64,000 nt of DNA from Halorubrum salinarum (lineage in GTDB: Archaea; Halobacteriota; Halobacteria; Halobacteriales; Haloferacaceae): contig NZ_CP053941.1 in NCBI RefSeq assembly GCF_013267195.1, forward strand, positions 1,364,001-1,428,000. The letters run 5' to 3'. The notes below the pieces were generated by a model, which saw nothing but the letters and a program-made list of their open reading frames with translations, ran no database searches and was not told where the DNA came from. This document shows positions 25,963 through 35,753 of the stretch, in pieces; position 1 is the stretch's first letter; every line of letters starts with the position of its first letter. A program made the translations under genes and the position numbers.

Positions 25963-27261
25963 ATGGACCTCACGATCGCGTTCGTCGGCGTCGGCGCCAT
26001 CCTCGTGTTGACCGCCGTGAGCGCCTTCTTCTCCAGTTCCGAGCTCGCGGTGTTCTCCGTCCCCACCCACCGGATCGAATCGCTCGTCGCGACGGACGCC
26101 CCGGGCGCCCGGGCGCTGTCGGCGCTGCGCGACGACTCGCACCGCTTCCTCGTCACGGCGCTGGTGAGCAACAACGTCGCCAACATCGCGGCCGCGTCGG
26201 TCGCGACCGCGGTGTTCGTCCGGTTCGGCTTCTCCGGCGGCGAGGCCGCCACGGGGTCGACGCTCGTGACCTCGGTGTTCGTCATCGTCTTCGGCGAGAT
26301 CGCGCCGAAGTCGTACGCGGTCGCGAACGCAGAGAAGCACGCGCTCCGCGTCTCGCGGATCGTCGTCGCGATCCAGCGCGTGCTCCGACCGGTGCTGTAC
26401 GTGTTCGAGGCGCTGTCGGGCGTCGTCAACCGGGTCACGGGCGGCGAGTCGGACATCGAGTCGTACCTCACCCGCGAGGAGATCGCGACGCTCGTGCGCT
26501 CCGGCGAGGCCGCGGGCGCGCTCGACCCCGACGAGGGCGCGATGATCCGCGGCGTCCTCGATCTGGAGACCACGACCGTCGCCGCGGTGATGGTCCCCCG
26601 CACCGACGTGGTCTCGCTCCCGCGGACGGCGACCCCGTCGGACGCGCTCTCGACGGCCGCGAGCGAGGGCGTCACCCGGATGCCCGTCTACGGCGAGAAC
26701 CGCGACGACGTGGTCGGCGTCGTCGACGTGCGCGACGCGATCCGCGCCGACGCGGCGGGCGCCGACCTCGCGAGCGCGCTCAGCGAGCCGGCGTTCGTCC
26801 CCGAGACGAAGCCCCTCGACGAGCTGTTCGCGGAGATGCGCGCCAGCGAGGCGCGGATGGTGATCGTCGTCGACGAGCACGGCGCGGTCGTCGGGATCGC
26901 GACGCTGGAGGACCTCTTCGAGGAGGTCGTCGGCGAGCTGGTCGGGCGGTGGGAGACCGACGCCGTCGCCGTCGTCGCGCCCGACGCGGCGGTCGTCCGC
27001 GGCTGGACGACCGTCTCGCACCTCAACGAGACGCTCGGGCTCGCGCTCCCCGCGGACGCGGGCGCCGAGACCGTCGCGGGGCTCGTCACCCGACAGCTCG
27101 GGCGGCTGCCCCGGGAGGGCGACCGCGTCGCCGTCGGCGCCGTCACGCTCGCCGTCACCGGGGCGACCGCGACGCGGGTCACGCGCATCCGGGTGGAACA
27201 CGCGGACGAGAACGGGTTCGCGCAGGATGCGCCCGACGGCGGCGCGGCCGAGACGGCGTGA
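25963..27261 (+). CDS. CNNM/HlyC-type membrane protein with CBS pair
   Basis: 432 residues. An N-terminal DUF21 membrane domain (about 1-180) has four hydrophobic helices with FFSSSELAVFSVPTHRI, VSNNVANIAAASVAT and VFGEIAPKSYAVANAE, all family marks. A CBS pair follows (about 205-325: TVAAVMVPRTDVVSLPRTATPSDAL and ARMVIVVDEHGAVVGIATLEDLFEEVVGEL). The C terminus is a CorC_HlyC domain (about 345-420). Such proteins are implicated in Mg2+ export or homeostasis; the link to the MgtE pair at 1438 is only thematic. The start is the ATG after the TATA box. Confidence 0.92.
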   Translation: MDLTIAFVGVGAILVLTAVSAFFSSSELAVFSVPTHRIESLVATDAPGARALSALRDDSHRFLVTALVSNNVANIAAASVATAVFVRFGFSGGEAATGSTLVTSVFVIVFGEIAPKSYAVANAEKHALRVSRIVVAIQRVLRPVLYVFEALSGVVNRVTGGESDIESYLTREEIATLVRSGEAAGALDPDEGAMIRGVLDLETTTVAAVMVPRTDVVSLPRTATPSDALSTAASEGVTRMPVYGENRDDVVGVVDVRDAIRADAAGADLASALSEPAFVPETKPLDELFAEMRASEARMVIVVDEHGAVVGIATLEDLFEEVVGELVGRWETDAVAVVAPDAAVVRGWTTVSHLNETLGLALPADAGAETVAGLVTRQLGRLPREGDRVAVGAVTLAVTGATATRVTRIRVEHADENGFAQDAPDGGAAETA

Positions 27262-27350
27262 CCGTCGCCGCGTCAGCCCACGCGGCAACCGCGCACACGT
27301 AACCCAACATACATGAGTCTCCGACGGGTCTCGGGTGGTAGTTTCCGATC

Positions 27351-28181
27351 ATGGTGAGCCGCTGGGCGTGTGGCCGATGCGGGTTCGTCGCGTGGACGCG
27401 GGAGCGGTCGGCGATGGCCGAGGTGACGGGATCGCACCTGCTCGCGCACCACTCCGACGCGCTCTCGAAGTCCGACTTCCGCGTGAGCTGGAACTGCCCG
27501 TACTGCGCCACGGCCAAGACCGCTTACGACACCGACGAGGCCGTCGCCGAGTTCAAGTCGCACCTCCACGACCACGTGGTTGACCGGATCGAAGACGGGG
27601 TTCACGTGGCGGACCGGATCGGCTGGGACGGCGTCGTCCGGGTCGACGCGGCGGCGACCGACGACGAGGCCGACGCGCTCCGGGCGCACTTCCACGACGC
27701 GGCCGGGATCGCGGTGGCCGTGACTCCCACGCCGGAGCGGCTGGTCCGCGCGCTCGACGAGCGGCTCGACTCGTGGCCCCGCCGGACGGTGATCGTCTCG
27801 ACCGGCGAGTACGACTTCGAGGCGACGCCCGACGTCGACTTCGAGGGCGTCGACATCGAGATCGTCGAGCTCGACCCGCGGCTCTCGCCCGACGAGGTCG
27901 GCGAGACCGTCTCGCGCATCCTCGACGCCAACCACGAGCCCGGCGAGCGCGTGTCGCTCGAGGTGAGCGTCTTCCACCAGATCGTCGCCGCCTTCGACGT
28001 CGAGCGCGCGGTCGAGTTCGTCCGGATGCTCGCCGCGCGCCTCGCCGACGCCGGCGGGGTGTTACAGCTGTACGTCGACGCCGACGCGGACCGCAACGTC
28101 GCCACCGTCCTGAACCTCCTCGACGAGACGATCGACCTGACCGTCGCCGTCGACGACGGGCGGTTCGTCCGGCGGCCCTGA
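27351..28181 (+). CDS. Zinc-finger protein fused to a KaiC-like domain
   Basis: 276 residues. The N terminus carries CGRCGFVAWTRERSAMAEVTGSHLLAHHSD (Cys pair plus His) and WNCPYCATAKTAYDTDEAVAEFKSHLHDH (Cys pair plus His), so two C2H2- or C2C2-type metal sites over the first 75 residues. The rest is an alpha/beta domain with VIVSTGEYDFEATPDVDFEGVDIEIVELDPRLSPDEVGETVSRIL and SLEVSVFHQIVAAFDVERAVEFVRMLAARLADAGGVLQLYVDADADRN, which looks like a degenerate KaiC/RecA fold with no Walker A motif. It may bind nucleic acid and a partner. The ATG at 27351 gives the Cys motif straight away. Confidence 0.6.
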   Translation: MVSRWACGRCGFVAWTRERSAMAEVTGSHLLAHHSDALSKSDFRVSWNCPYCATAKTAYDTDEAVAEFKSHLHDHVVDRIEDGVHVADRIGWDGVVRVDAAATDDEADALRAHFHDAAGIAVAVTPTPERLVRALDERLDSWPRRTVIVSTGEYDFEATPDVDFEGVDIEIVELDPRLSPDEVGETVSRILDANHEPGERVSLEVSVFHQIVAAFDVERAVEFVRMLAARLADAGGVLQLYVDADADRNVATVLNLLDETIDLTVAVDDGRFVRRP

Positions 28182-28225
28182 CCGCCGGCGGCGGCCGCCG
28201 ACCGGCCGCCGTCTGCCGCGCGGTT

Positions 28226-29626
28226 CTACTCCTCGTAGCGCTCCGTGTAGTCCGCGGGCCAGCGGACGTACACGTACTCGACGTGGCGGTCCGCCGCCGT
28301 CTCGACGACCGACCGCTTGAACCGCCGCAGCACGGCGCGTGCGCGTTCCCTGGCGGCCTCGGAAGCGCTCCCGTCGCTCGCGAGCGCCCGGAGCTCGCGC
28401 TCCACGTCGAGGCCGAGCGGCGGTTCGGCGGGGCCCTCGGGACGCCCCGCGTCGGCCGCGTCCACCGAGACGACCCGGGGCAGGTACGCGGCGGCGAGGT
28501 CCGCCACCAGGCGGTCGCGGTGGTCGAGCGCGTCGATCAGCCACTCGACCGCGGCCGACCGGTCGGCAGCGGCCGGGTCCGCGGCCTCGAGGAGTTCGCA
28601 GTACAGCCACGCCGCGTGCCGGCGCGCGTCCGCCCCGACGCGGTCCGGCGGCCCTCCGCCCGTCCGCCCGCCTTCTCCCGCTCGGTCGGCCGCGGTCCGC
28701 TCCGCGGCGACCGCGCGAAACGACGCGAGCAGCCCGTCGGCCTCGAAGGGGCGCTCGCTCAGGAGCCGGTCGCGGATGTCGCCCGCGGGTACGGCGCCCG
28801 CCTCGGCGATCACGGCGGCGATCGACGCCGCGGCCGCCCGGCGCACCCGCTCCGAGGGGTCCCGCAGCGACCCGAGCAGCACGCCGGCGGCGTCGCGCCG
28901 GTCGAGGTCCGCAAACCCGTCGACGACGGCGAGCCGGAGCCGCTCGCTCCCGCGCCGCGCGGCGCGCGCCAGCAGCTCGACCGCGTCGTCGGTGTCCATC
29001 GCGACGAGGGCGTCCACCGCGGCGCCGCGCACGAGCTCGTTCGGTTCGGTCACCAGCGGCCGGACCGCCTCGACCGCCTCGCCGCCCGCCCGGGCGTACC
29101 CGCTCACGGCCCGGGCGCGGACCCGCGCGTCGTCGTCGTCGAACGCCTCGCGGAGCCGCGGCGCGGCGTCCTCGCCCCCCGCGGCGGCCAGCCCCGTCGC
29201 GGCGACCATGCGGTACGCGGCCCGGTCGCGGTCCAGCCAGCGGGAGAAGGCGGCGACCGCGCCCGCCTCGCGCCCCTCGCCGTCCGCGTCGCCCGCGGCC
29301 CCGCGCTCGGCGATCCGCCTCGCCACTCGGTCGACGTGGTCGTCGCCGTGGAAGTACAGCGACTCGATCGCCGCGGCGCGGACGGCGTCGTCGGGGTCGT
29401 CGAGGGCGGTCTCGAACAGGGCGTCGACGATCCGCCCCTCGTCCGCGCTCATCGACGCCGAGGGGTTCCCGAGCGCCTCGGCCGCCTCCCGCCGCGCGGC
29501 CGCGTCGAATCGCCGCGGATTGAGCCGCGTCACCGCGGCCGGCCCGCCGTCGTCGCGGCGGTCTCGCCCGGCGCCGCCGCTGTCCTCCGCCCCGGAGCGC
29601 TCCCCCGTTCGCGACGCGTCGTCCAT
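28226..29626 (-). CDS. HEAT-repeat protein
   Basis: 466 residues. Repeated helical hairpins of about 30 residues run from residue 45 to about 240, for example DDAVRAAAIESLYFHGDD, DDARVRARAVSGYARAGGEAVEAV, PNELVRGAAVDALVAMDTDDAVELLARA, and SERVRRAAAASIAAVI: PBS-lyase/HEAT type. The remaining C-terminal half is still helical, with ALDHRDRLVADLAAAYLPRVVS, and an Asp/Gly-poor linker in between. It should be a protein-protein interaction scaffold, soluble in the cytoplasm. No catalytic motif. It runs convergently into the zinc-finger gene, 44 bp apart. Confidence 0.8.
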   Translation of the reverse strand: MDDASRTGERSGAEDSGGAGRDRRDDGGPAAVTRLNPRRFDAAARREAAEALGNPSASMSADEGRIVDALFETALDDPDDAVRAAAIESLYFHGDDHVDRVARRIAERGAAGDADGEGREAGAVAAFSRWLDRDRAAYRMVAATGLAAAGGEDAAPRLREAFDDDDARVRARAVSGYARAGGEAVEAVRPLVTEPNELVRGAAVDALVAMDTDDAVELLARAARRGSERLRLAVVDGFADLDRRDAAGVLLGSLRDPSERVRRAAAASIAAVIAEAGAVPAGDIRDRLLSERPFEADGLLASFRAVAAERTAADRAGEGGRTGGGPPDRVGADARRHAAWLYCELLEAADPAAADRSAAVEWLIDALDHRDRLVADLAAAYLPRVVSVDAADAGRPEGPAEPPLGLDVERELRALASDGSASEAARERARAVLRRFKRSVVETAADRHVEYVYVRWPADYTERYEE

Positions 29627-29715
29627 CTACGAACAGTTCCCCGAACCGGTACGTTAAACGTACGCCCGCGGCTATCACCAGTGAGAATCCGCGGCCGGGC
29701 CGCGAGCAGTCCGCG

Positions 29716-30291
29716 TCAGCCGAGCTCGAACTCCCGGACGACGCGGTACTCCGGGCCGGACGCGGTCAGCCTCGACTCCACCAGCCGGATCTCGCCGACC
29801 GAGAACGACCCGATCGCAGGGCCGTCCGCGTCGAGCGCGTCGCGGACCGCGTCGGCGCCGGCCGCGCTTTCCACCCTCGCCAGCGTGACGTGCGGCGTGA
29901 AGTCGTGATCGGCCGGGTCGACCCCGAGCGCGGTCGCCTCCGCTTCGAGCGCCTCGTGGAGCGCGGCGAGGGCGCCGCCGCCGCGCTCGACCCCGGCCCA
30001 GGCGACGGAGACGTACTCCCGGTTCGGGAAGACGCCGGGGCCGGCGACCTCGACCTCGAACGGGGCGACGCCCGCGCGGTCGACGGCGCGCTCGCCGGCC
30101 GCGATCACGTCGTCGAGCGGGGGGTCGCCCCCGCCGTCGCGGCCGCCGATTTCGCCGAGGAACTTCAGCGTCACGTGCGCCTGCTCGGGGTCGACCGGGT
30201 TGACGCCGGGCGCGTCGGCGAACGGGGCCTGCGCGTCCGCGACGGCGGGCGCGAGGGCGTCCGGGAGGTCGACGGCGAAGAACGCGCGCAT
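29716..30291 (-). CDS. thpR: RNA 2',3'-cyclic phosphodiesterase (2H superfamily)
   Basis: 191 residues, the family length. It opens 2',3'-cyclic phosphates on RNA ends and was first described as 2'-5' RNA ligase. Both 2H motifs are intact: HVTLKFLGEI (about residues 42-51) and HVTLARVESA (about 129-138). The N terminus MRAFFAVDLPDALAPAV is diagnostic, which is why I take the ATG at 30289-30291 rather than a start 20 codons earlier. The neighbours do not indicate a pathway. A second, damaged 2H protein is at 37414. Confidence 0.92.
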   Translation of the reverse strand: MRAFFAVDLPDALAPAVADAQAPFADAPGVNPVDPEQAHVTLKFLGEIGGRDGGGDPPLDDVIAAGERAVDRAGVAPFEVEVAGPGVFPNREYVSVAWAGVERGGGALAALHEALEAEATALGVDPADHDFTPHVTLARVESAAGADAVRDALDADGPAIGSFSVGEIRLVESRLTASGPEYRVVREFELG

Positions 30292-30413
30292 CTCGGTCGA
30301 GGGATCGGCCGAGGGACGGATACGGCTTGGGGCCGGGCCGGCGAGCGACACGTAAATACTCCCGTATCAGTCCGGCACCAGTCCCACCAGCGGCGCGGTC
30401 GTAGCCGACACCG

Positions 30414-31310
30414 ATGGCCACCACCGGCTCCGCGCGGCTGGAATCGACCCCGGCGCCTGAGGTCTCGGAGCGTCGAGCACCGAGCGTCGCCCGGACCGAC
30501 GACGGCCGCCGGATCGCGTACGCGACGTACGGCCCGCCGACCGGCGACCCGCTCGTCTTCCTCCACGGGACGCCCGGGTCACGCCGACTGGGGGCGCTCC
30601 TCGAACCGTCGGCGCGGGCGAACGACGTCCGCGTCATCGCGCCCGACAGGCCCGGTTGCGGTCGGTCATCACCGAAGCCGGACCGGACGATCGCCGACGC
30701 CGCGGCGTCCGTGCGGCCCGTCCTGGACGACGCGGGCGTCGATTGCGCGCCGCTCGCCGCGTTCTCCGGCGGGGCTCCCTACGCCCTCTCGACGGCGGCG
30801 ACGCTGGGCGAGCGGGTCACCGGCGTCGACCTCGTCGCCGGGGCGACGCCGCCCTCCTTCACCGACGACGCGCCGGCGGTACAGCGGTTTTTGACCGGTC
30901 TCGCGTCCGCGACGCCCTCGGTCCTCGGGGCGCTGTTCCGCGGACAGGCGTGGCTCGCGGACCGGGCCGACCCGTCGTTCGTGGTCGGGCAGTACGCCGC
31001 GGACGCGGACGCCGTCCCCGCCGACGCCGCGGCGACGGTGAAAGCGGACTTCCTCGCGGCGTTCGAGCGCCACCGGAGCGGCGCGGTCACCGAGTTCCGC
31101 GCCGCGGGGGACGACTGGGGGATCGACCTCGGCGCGGTCGATATCCCGGTGCGCCTGTGGCACGGGACGGCCGACGCCAACGTCCCGATAGCCGGGGCCC
31201 GGCGACTGGCCGAGGCGCTCCCGACGGCCGACCTCCGCACCCTCGACGGCGCGGACCACCTCGGAACCCTCCTCCGGGCCGCCCCCGAGGTGCTGGCGCG
31301 TCCCCGCTGA
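30414..31310 (+). CDS. Alpha/beta-hydrolase fold enzyme
   Basis: 298 residues. The N-terminal strand and oxyanion segment VFLHGTPGSRRLGALL (about 44-59), nucleophile elbow AAFSGGAPYALSTAATL (Ser near residue 123, sequence Phe-Ser-Gly-Gly in place of Gly-x-Ser-x-Gly), acid in VRLWHGTADANVPIAGARRLAEALP, and base in GADHLGTLL. The triad looks complete, so it is likely an active esterase or epoxide-hydrolase-like enzyme; substrate unknown. The first 25 residues are a variable acidic leader. It is divergent from thpR. Confidence 0.85.
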   Translation: MATTGSARLESTPAPEVSERRAPSVARTDDGRRIAYATYGPPTGDPLVFLHGTPGSRRLGALLEPSARANDVRVIAPDRPGCGRSSPKPDRTIADAAASVRPVLDDAGVDCAPLAAFSGGAPYALSTAATLGERVTGVDLVAGATPPSFTDDAPAVQRFLTGLASATPSVLGALFRGQAWLADRADPSFVVGQYAADADAVPADAAATVKADFLAAFERHRSGAVTEFRAAGDDWGIDLGAVDIPVRLWHGTADANVPIAGARRLAEALPTADLRTLDGADHLGTLLRAAPEVLARPR

Positions 31311-31406
31311 CCGCTTCCACCCGCACCGCTTCTCGAACCTGTCCAGAACCCGTGCCGAACCATGCGGATTGATGTGTGGGAGCGCCAAACGGCGAGCGAT
31401 CGCCGA

Positions 31407-32051
31407 ATGAAACGGATCCGGTTCTCGGCCGCTTACCCGGAGCGGCTCCGTCACCCCCTCCACCGATCGATCGTCGGCGAGTCGCCGATCGCTCGCGCCG
31501 AGCTGCTGATGTGGAGTCCGACGGCGGACGCGACGACGCTGCTCTGGTTCGACGGCGACCGCGACGCGACGACCGCCGCCGTCGAGGCGCTCGACTCGCT
31601 GGTCGCGCGCAGCCTCGTGCGCGGGGCGGGCGGGACCTACGCCTTCCTCCGACAGGACGACTACGAGTTCCCGGCGGCGCTCCTCGACACCGTCGCGTCG
31701 TCGCGGGTGATCTTCCTCCCGCCGGTCGTCTTCCGCGAGGACGGCGACGTGCGGTTCGAGGCGGCGGGCGCGACGGCGGCGCTCAGCGGCTTCCACGACG
31801 ACCTCGCCGACCTCGCCGACCTCACCATCGAGCGGGTCCAGGAGTTCGAGCGCCGGGCGACCCCCTCCCGGCTGACCGACCGACAGCGCGCGGCGCTGGA
31901 GGCGGCGGTCTCGGCGGGCTACTACGAGGTGCCCCGCGAGGGCACCGTCGCGGACGTCGCGGCCGCGCTCGACTGCTCGACGAGCACGGCCGGGGAACTG
32001 CTCCGCAAGGCGGAGGCGGCGGTCGTCGAGCGCGCCGTCGAGTCAGAGTGA
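31407..32051 (+). CDS. Bat-type HTH-10 transcriptional regulator
   Basis: 214 residues. The C terminus has the bacterio-opsin-activator-type HTH-10 motif: LTDRQRAALEAAVSAGYYEVPREGTVADVAAALDCSTSTAGELLRKAEAAVV (about residues 158-208). The N-terminal domain is a small sensor-like alpha/beta region with AELLMWSPTADATTLLWFDGDRDATTAAVEAL. The regulator probably activates or represses one nearby or distant operon; its targets are not visible here. The ATG at 31407 matches the common haloarchaeal start MKRIRFSAAYPERLRHP; an earlier in-frame start at 31362 seems unlikely. It converges with uvrC (31 bp). Confidence 0.88.
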   Translation: MKRIRFSAAYPERLRHPLHRSIVGESPIARAELLMWSPTADATTLLWFDGDRDATTAAVEALDSLVARSLVRGAGGTYAFLRQDDYEFPAALLDTVASSRVIFLPPVVFREDGDVRFEAAGATAALSGFHDDLADLADLTIERVQEFERRATPSRLTDRQRAALEAAVSAGYYEVPREGTVADVAAALDCSTSTAGELLRKAEAAVVERAVESE

Positions 32052-32082
32052 TCGAGTCCGCCGCGAGGGAGAAAATCCGCGT

Positions 32083-33849
32083 TCACAGCCGCTCGCGGAG
32101 CGTGTCCGCGGTCGCGTCGCCGACGCCGTCCACGTCGATGAGGTCCTCGCGGGAGGCCTCGCGGACGTTCTCCACCGAGCCGAAGCGGCGGAGGAGCCGG
32201 CGACGCGTCTCGGGGCCGACGCCGGGCACGTCGTCGAGGACGGTCGCCACCTCGTCGCGGACGGTCTGGTGGTACGCGACCGCGAACCGGTGCGCCTCGT
32301 CGCGCACGCGCTGGAGGAGGTGGAGCTCGGGCGCGTCGTCGTCCCACCGGCGGGTCCCGGTCGGGGTGACGACCAGCTCCTCCGCCTTCGCGAGCGCGAC
32401 GACGGGCACGTCCCACCCCGTCTCCGCGAGCGCGTCGCGGGCGGCCCCCAGCTGTCCGTCGCCGCCGTCGATGAGGAGCAGGTCCGGGTCGGGGCGGTCG
32501 TCCGAGCCGTCGAGCGCGCGCTCGGCGCGCCACCGGACCAGCTCGCGCATGTTCGCGTAGTCGTCGTTGCGCTCGGTCAGCTTCTTCCGGCGGTAGTCGG
32601 CCGTCTCCGCGCTCCCGTCGACGAAGCACACGTCGGAGCCGACCACTGCGGTCCCCTGCGCGTGGCTCACGTCGAACCCCTCGATCCGCTCGGGGCGGGC
32701 GATCCCGAGCCGCTCGCCGAGCGCGCCGACGGGGTCGTCGCGCCCGCCGCGCTTCCGGGCGTTCTTCAGCGCGAGCTCGACCAGCTTCGCCTCGCGGCCG
32801 GCGCCCGGCACGCGGACCGCGACCCCCTCGCCCTCCAGCCAGTCGACCACGTCCGGGTCGGCGGGCCGCTCGGCGAGGAGGACCGCGTCCGGGAACTCCC
32901 GCTCGGCGTAGTACTGCGCGAGGAACGCCGCGAGGACGGCGGCCGGGGTGTTGGCGTCGGCGGACGAGGGGCCGCCGTCCGCGTCCTCGACCGCCGCGGC
33001 GTCCAGCCGGTGGCGGCTCCGGTCGACGAGCTGGCCCCGCTCGCTGTGGAGTCGGGCCACCCGGGCCGTGTCGCCCTCGACGGCGGCCGCGAGCACGTCG
33101 ACGGTGCGGTCGTCGCTCCGGTCGCTGACGGCCTCGCCGCCCTCGCCGTGGAACGCCTCGACGGCCTCCAGCCGGTCGCGGAGGTTCGCGGCGCGCTCGA
33201 ACTCGTTCGCCTCGGCGGCCGCCTCCATCCGGCGGCGGAGGGGGTCGGCGAGGACGCCGGTCTCGCCCTCGAAGAAGCGCCGCGCGGCGGCCACGTCCTC
33301 GGCGTACTCCGCCGGGGATATCTCCCCGGTACACGGGGCGGAGCAGATGCCCATCTCGTAGTCGAGGCAGGGCCGGTCGCGGCCCTCGTACTTGTGGTCC
33401 GAGCAGCCGCGCAGCCGATACTCGTCGCGGACCGCCTTCACGACGGTCTCGACGCGCCCCACGTCGGTGAAGGGGCCGTACGCGACCGCGCCCGCCTCGG
33501 GGTCGCGGGTCACCTCGATCCGGGGCACCTCGTGGTCGGAGAAGGCGACCAGCGGGTACGACTTGTCGTCCTTCAGCCGGACGTTGTAGCGCGGCCGGAG
33601 CCGCTTGATCAGGTTCGCCTCCAAGAGCAGCGCCTGCGTCTCGGTGTCGGTGACGGCGAACTCGATCCGGTCGGCGCGCTCGACCATCCCCCGGATCCGC
33701 CCCGAGCGCGGGTCCGCGTACGACCGCACCCGGTCGCGGAGGTCGAGCGCCTTCCCGACGTACAGCGTTGCCTCGCCCGCCCGGAACTGGTAGACCCCCG
33801 GCTCCGTCGGGAGGTCTCGGGCCCGCTCGCGCACCGCGTCGGCGTCCAT
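32083..33849 (-). CDS. uvrC: Excinuclease ABC subunit C
   Basis: 588 residues. UvrC makes both incisions in nucleotide excision repair with UvrA and UvrB. The GIY-YIG nuclease is at the N terminus ([24 protein letters not shown], about 18-41), a Cys cluster follows ([28 protein letters not shown]), then the UVR motif region [21 protein letters not shown], the RNase H-like domain ([25 protein letters not shown], then [14 protein letters not shown]) and tandem helix-hairpin-helix motifs [28 protein letters not shown] and [14 protein letters not shown] at 33847-33849; an alternative at 33880-33882 adds 11 residues. Genes uvrA and uvrB are not in the window. Confidence 0.95.
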   Translation of the reverse strand: MDADAVRERARDLPTEPGVYQFRAGEATLYVGKALDLRDRVRSYADPRSGRIRGMVERADRIEFAVTDTETQALLLEANLIKRLRPRYNVRLKDDKSYPLVAFSDHEVPRIEVTRDPEAGAVAYGPFTDVGRVETVVKAVRDEYRLRGCSDHKYEGRDRPCLDYEMGICSAPCTGEISPAEYAEDVAAARRFFEGETGVLADPLRRRMEAAAEANEFERAANLRDRLEAVEAFHGEGGEAVSDRSDDRTVDVLAAAVEGDTARVARLHSERGQLVDRSRHRLDAAAVEDADGGPSSADANTPAAVLAAFLAQYYAEREFPDAVLLAERPADPDVVDWLEGEGVAVRVPGAGREAKLVELALKNARKRGGRDDPVGALGERLGIARPERIEGFDVSHAQGTAVVGSDVCFVDGSAETADYRRKKLTERNDDYANMRELVRWRAERALDGSDDRPDPDLLLIDGGDGQLGAARDALAETGWDVPVVALAKAEELVVTPTGTRRWDDDAPELHLLQRVRDEAHRFAVAYHQTVRDEVATVLDDVPGVGPETRRRLLRRFGSVENVREASREDLIDVDGVGDATADTLRERL

Positions 33850-33961
33850 CGGTCTCGGACCGACGTAGCCGCCCGACGCCATTGAACGCTGCGGGGCGCG
33901 GTCCTCGCCGCCGCGCCGCCGGCCGCCCGATGTTATCAGAATCGAATATCGGGACGGACGC

Positions 33962-33969
33962 TTTATAAT
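33962..33969 (+). promoter_or_regulatory. TATA box of the transducer gene
   Basis: TTTATAAT ends 26 nt before the ATG at 33996, supporting this start and a leaderless transcript. Confidence 0.6.
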
Positions 33970-33995
33970 GGCGCTTGGGAGACGGTGACGTAGAC

Positions 33996-35624
33996 ATGAG
34001 TAGACTTCGCGAGCGCCTGCGGGCCGCACTCGGGTGGAGGAGCGATTCCCGGTCGGTTCCCGACGGGGGCGTCGTCGTCGAGGGCGAGCCGGCCGGATCG
34101 ACCGACGAGACGGGGGCCGACGGGAGTCAGATCGGCGCCGACGACGGGGGCGACGCCGACCACTCGGTCACCGAAGAGGACGGCGTCGACCGCGCGGCGA
34201 CGCTCGCCGGCGCCGGCTTCGAGCAGGTGTTCAACGCCACCAGCATCCCGACGTTCATCCTCGACTGCGACGGGAACGTCGCCGAGTGGAACGAGTCGAT
34301 CGCGACGCTCACCGGCGTCGACCGCGACGAGGCGGTCGGGCACGGCCACGTCTCCGAGCTCTTCTACCCGGACGGCCGCCGGGCCGACACGCTCGCGGAC
34401 AAGGTCCTCGACGCCCCGTCGAACGCCGACGAGGTGTACGGGGTCGAGCCGTGCGACTCCGCGCGCGACCGCTACCGCGACGCCAGCACGATGGTCGACC
34501 GGCACGGCGAGGAGCGCCACATCGAGTTCACGGCGACCGCGCTGTACGACGACGGCGAGCTCGTCGGCGTGACCGAGGTCGTCATCGACCGGACGGAGAC
34601 GGTGAACGAGCGCGACGCGACGAGCGAGCTGGTCGCGGAGGTCCGCGAGACCGCCGAGGCGATCGGCGAGGGGAACCTCGACGCCCGCGCGGGCCACCGC
34701 GACTCCTTCGATCACCTCGACGGCGACCTGGTCCGCGTCGTCGACGTCGTCAACCGGATGGCCGACAACCTCGACCAGCTCTCGTCGAGCGTCCACGAGC
34801 AGGCCCGCGACCTCGACGCGACCGTCGAGGAGGCGAGCGCCGCGGCCGCCGACATCGCGGAGAACGTCGACGAGCAGAACGAGCTCTTAGAGGAGAGCGT
34901 CTCGGAGATGCAGTCCTTCTCCGCCGGGATGGAGGAGGTCGCCGCCACCGCCGACCAGGTCGACTCCGCGGCCGTCGCCGCGAGCGAGGCGGCCGACGAG
35001 GGGCTCGACGCCAGCGAGGACGCCCGCGAGGCGACCGAGGACGTCGTCGAGATCGGCGACGAGTTGGTCGAGAGCGTCGGCGCGCTCTCCGAGCGCATGG
35101 ACGACATCGAGGAGGTCATCGAGGTCATCTCCGACGTGGCCGAGCAGACGAACCTGCTCGCCCTGAACGCAAACATCGAAGCCGCCCGCGCCGGCGAGGG
35201 CGGCGACGGCTTCGCGGTCGTCGCCGAGGAGGTGAAGAAGCTCGCCGACGAGACCCGCGGCTACACCGAGGAGATCACGGAGAGCCTCGACAAGCTCCAG
35301 GCGCAGTCCGCGGAGACGACGACCGCCGTCGAGCGCTCCCACGAGCGCATCGAGGACGCGGGCACCGAGATCGAGACGGTGCTCGACTCCCTCGAAGAGA
35401 TCGCCGACGCCGTCGACGAGGCGGCCGCGGGCGTCGCGGAGGTCGCGCGGACCACCGACGACCAGGCCGCGACCGTCGAGGAGCTCACCTCCTCGCTGGA
35501 GGCGGTCCGCGAGCGCTCCGACCGCACCGAGGACGCGACCGAGCGCATCGTCGACGCCACCGACGAGCAGGAGGCGGCCGTCGACGAGCTGATCGCCCGC
35601 GTCGAGCGCCTCGACGCGCGGTAA
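33996..35624 (+). CDS. Soluble methyl-accepting taxis transducer with PAS domain
   Basis: 542 residues and no membrane segment, so it is cytoplasmic. After a charged N terminus, a PAS domain covers about 75-200 ([31 protein letters not shown]), followed by a HAMP-like helical region ending in MADNLDQL and a long coiled coil. The conserved signalling hairpin is [52 protein letters not shown]. Gln/Glu pairs before and after it are potential methylation sites. It should signal to CheA/CheW, but no che gene is in the window. The PAS domain may bind a cofactor such as heme or FAD, not determinable here. Confidence 0.92.
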   Translation: MSRLRERLRAALGWRSDSRSVPDGGVVVEGEPAGSTDETGADGSQIGADDGGDADHSVTEEDGVDRAATLAGAGFEQVFNATSIPTFILDCDGNVAEWNESIATLTGVDRDEAVGHGHVSELFYPDGRRADTLADKVLDAPSNADEVYGVEPCDSARDRYRDASTMVDRHGEERHIEFTATALYDDGELVGVTEVVIDRTETVNERDATSELVAEVRETAEAIGEGNLDARAGHRDSFDHLDGDLVRVVDVVNRMADNLDQLSSSVHEQARDLDATVEEASAAAADIAENVDEQNELLEESVSEMQSFSAGMEEVAATADQVDSAAVAASEAADEGLDASEDAREATEDVVEIGDELVESVGALSERMDDIEEVIEVISDVAEQTNLLALNANIEAARAGEGGDGFAVVAEEVKKLADETRGYTEEITESLDKLQAQSAETTTAVERSHERIEDAGTEIETVLDSLEEIADAVDEAAAGVAEVARTTDDQAATVEELTSSLEAVRERSDRTEDATERIVDATDEQEAAVDELIARVERLDAR

Positions 35625-35724
35625 CGACCCGTCGACGCCGCGCCCCGCCCGCTCTCTCCGCGTTTCATTCTCCGCGTCTCGTTCCCCGCGTCTTTCTTCC
35701 GCGTTCCCTCCCCGCCGCCGAACG

Positions 35725-35729
35725 TTTAA
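35725..35729 (+). promoter_or_regulatory. TATA-like box of the P450 gene
   Basis: TTTAA ends 24 nt before the ATG at 35754. Confidence 0.45.
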
Positions 35730-35753
35730 CCCCGCTCAACCCCCAGAAATCGT

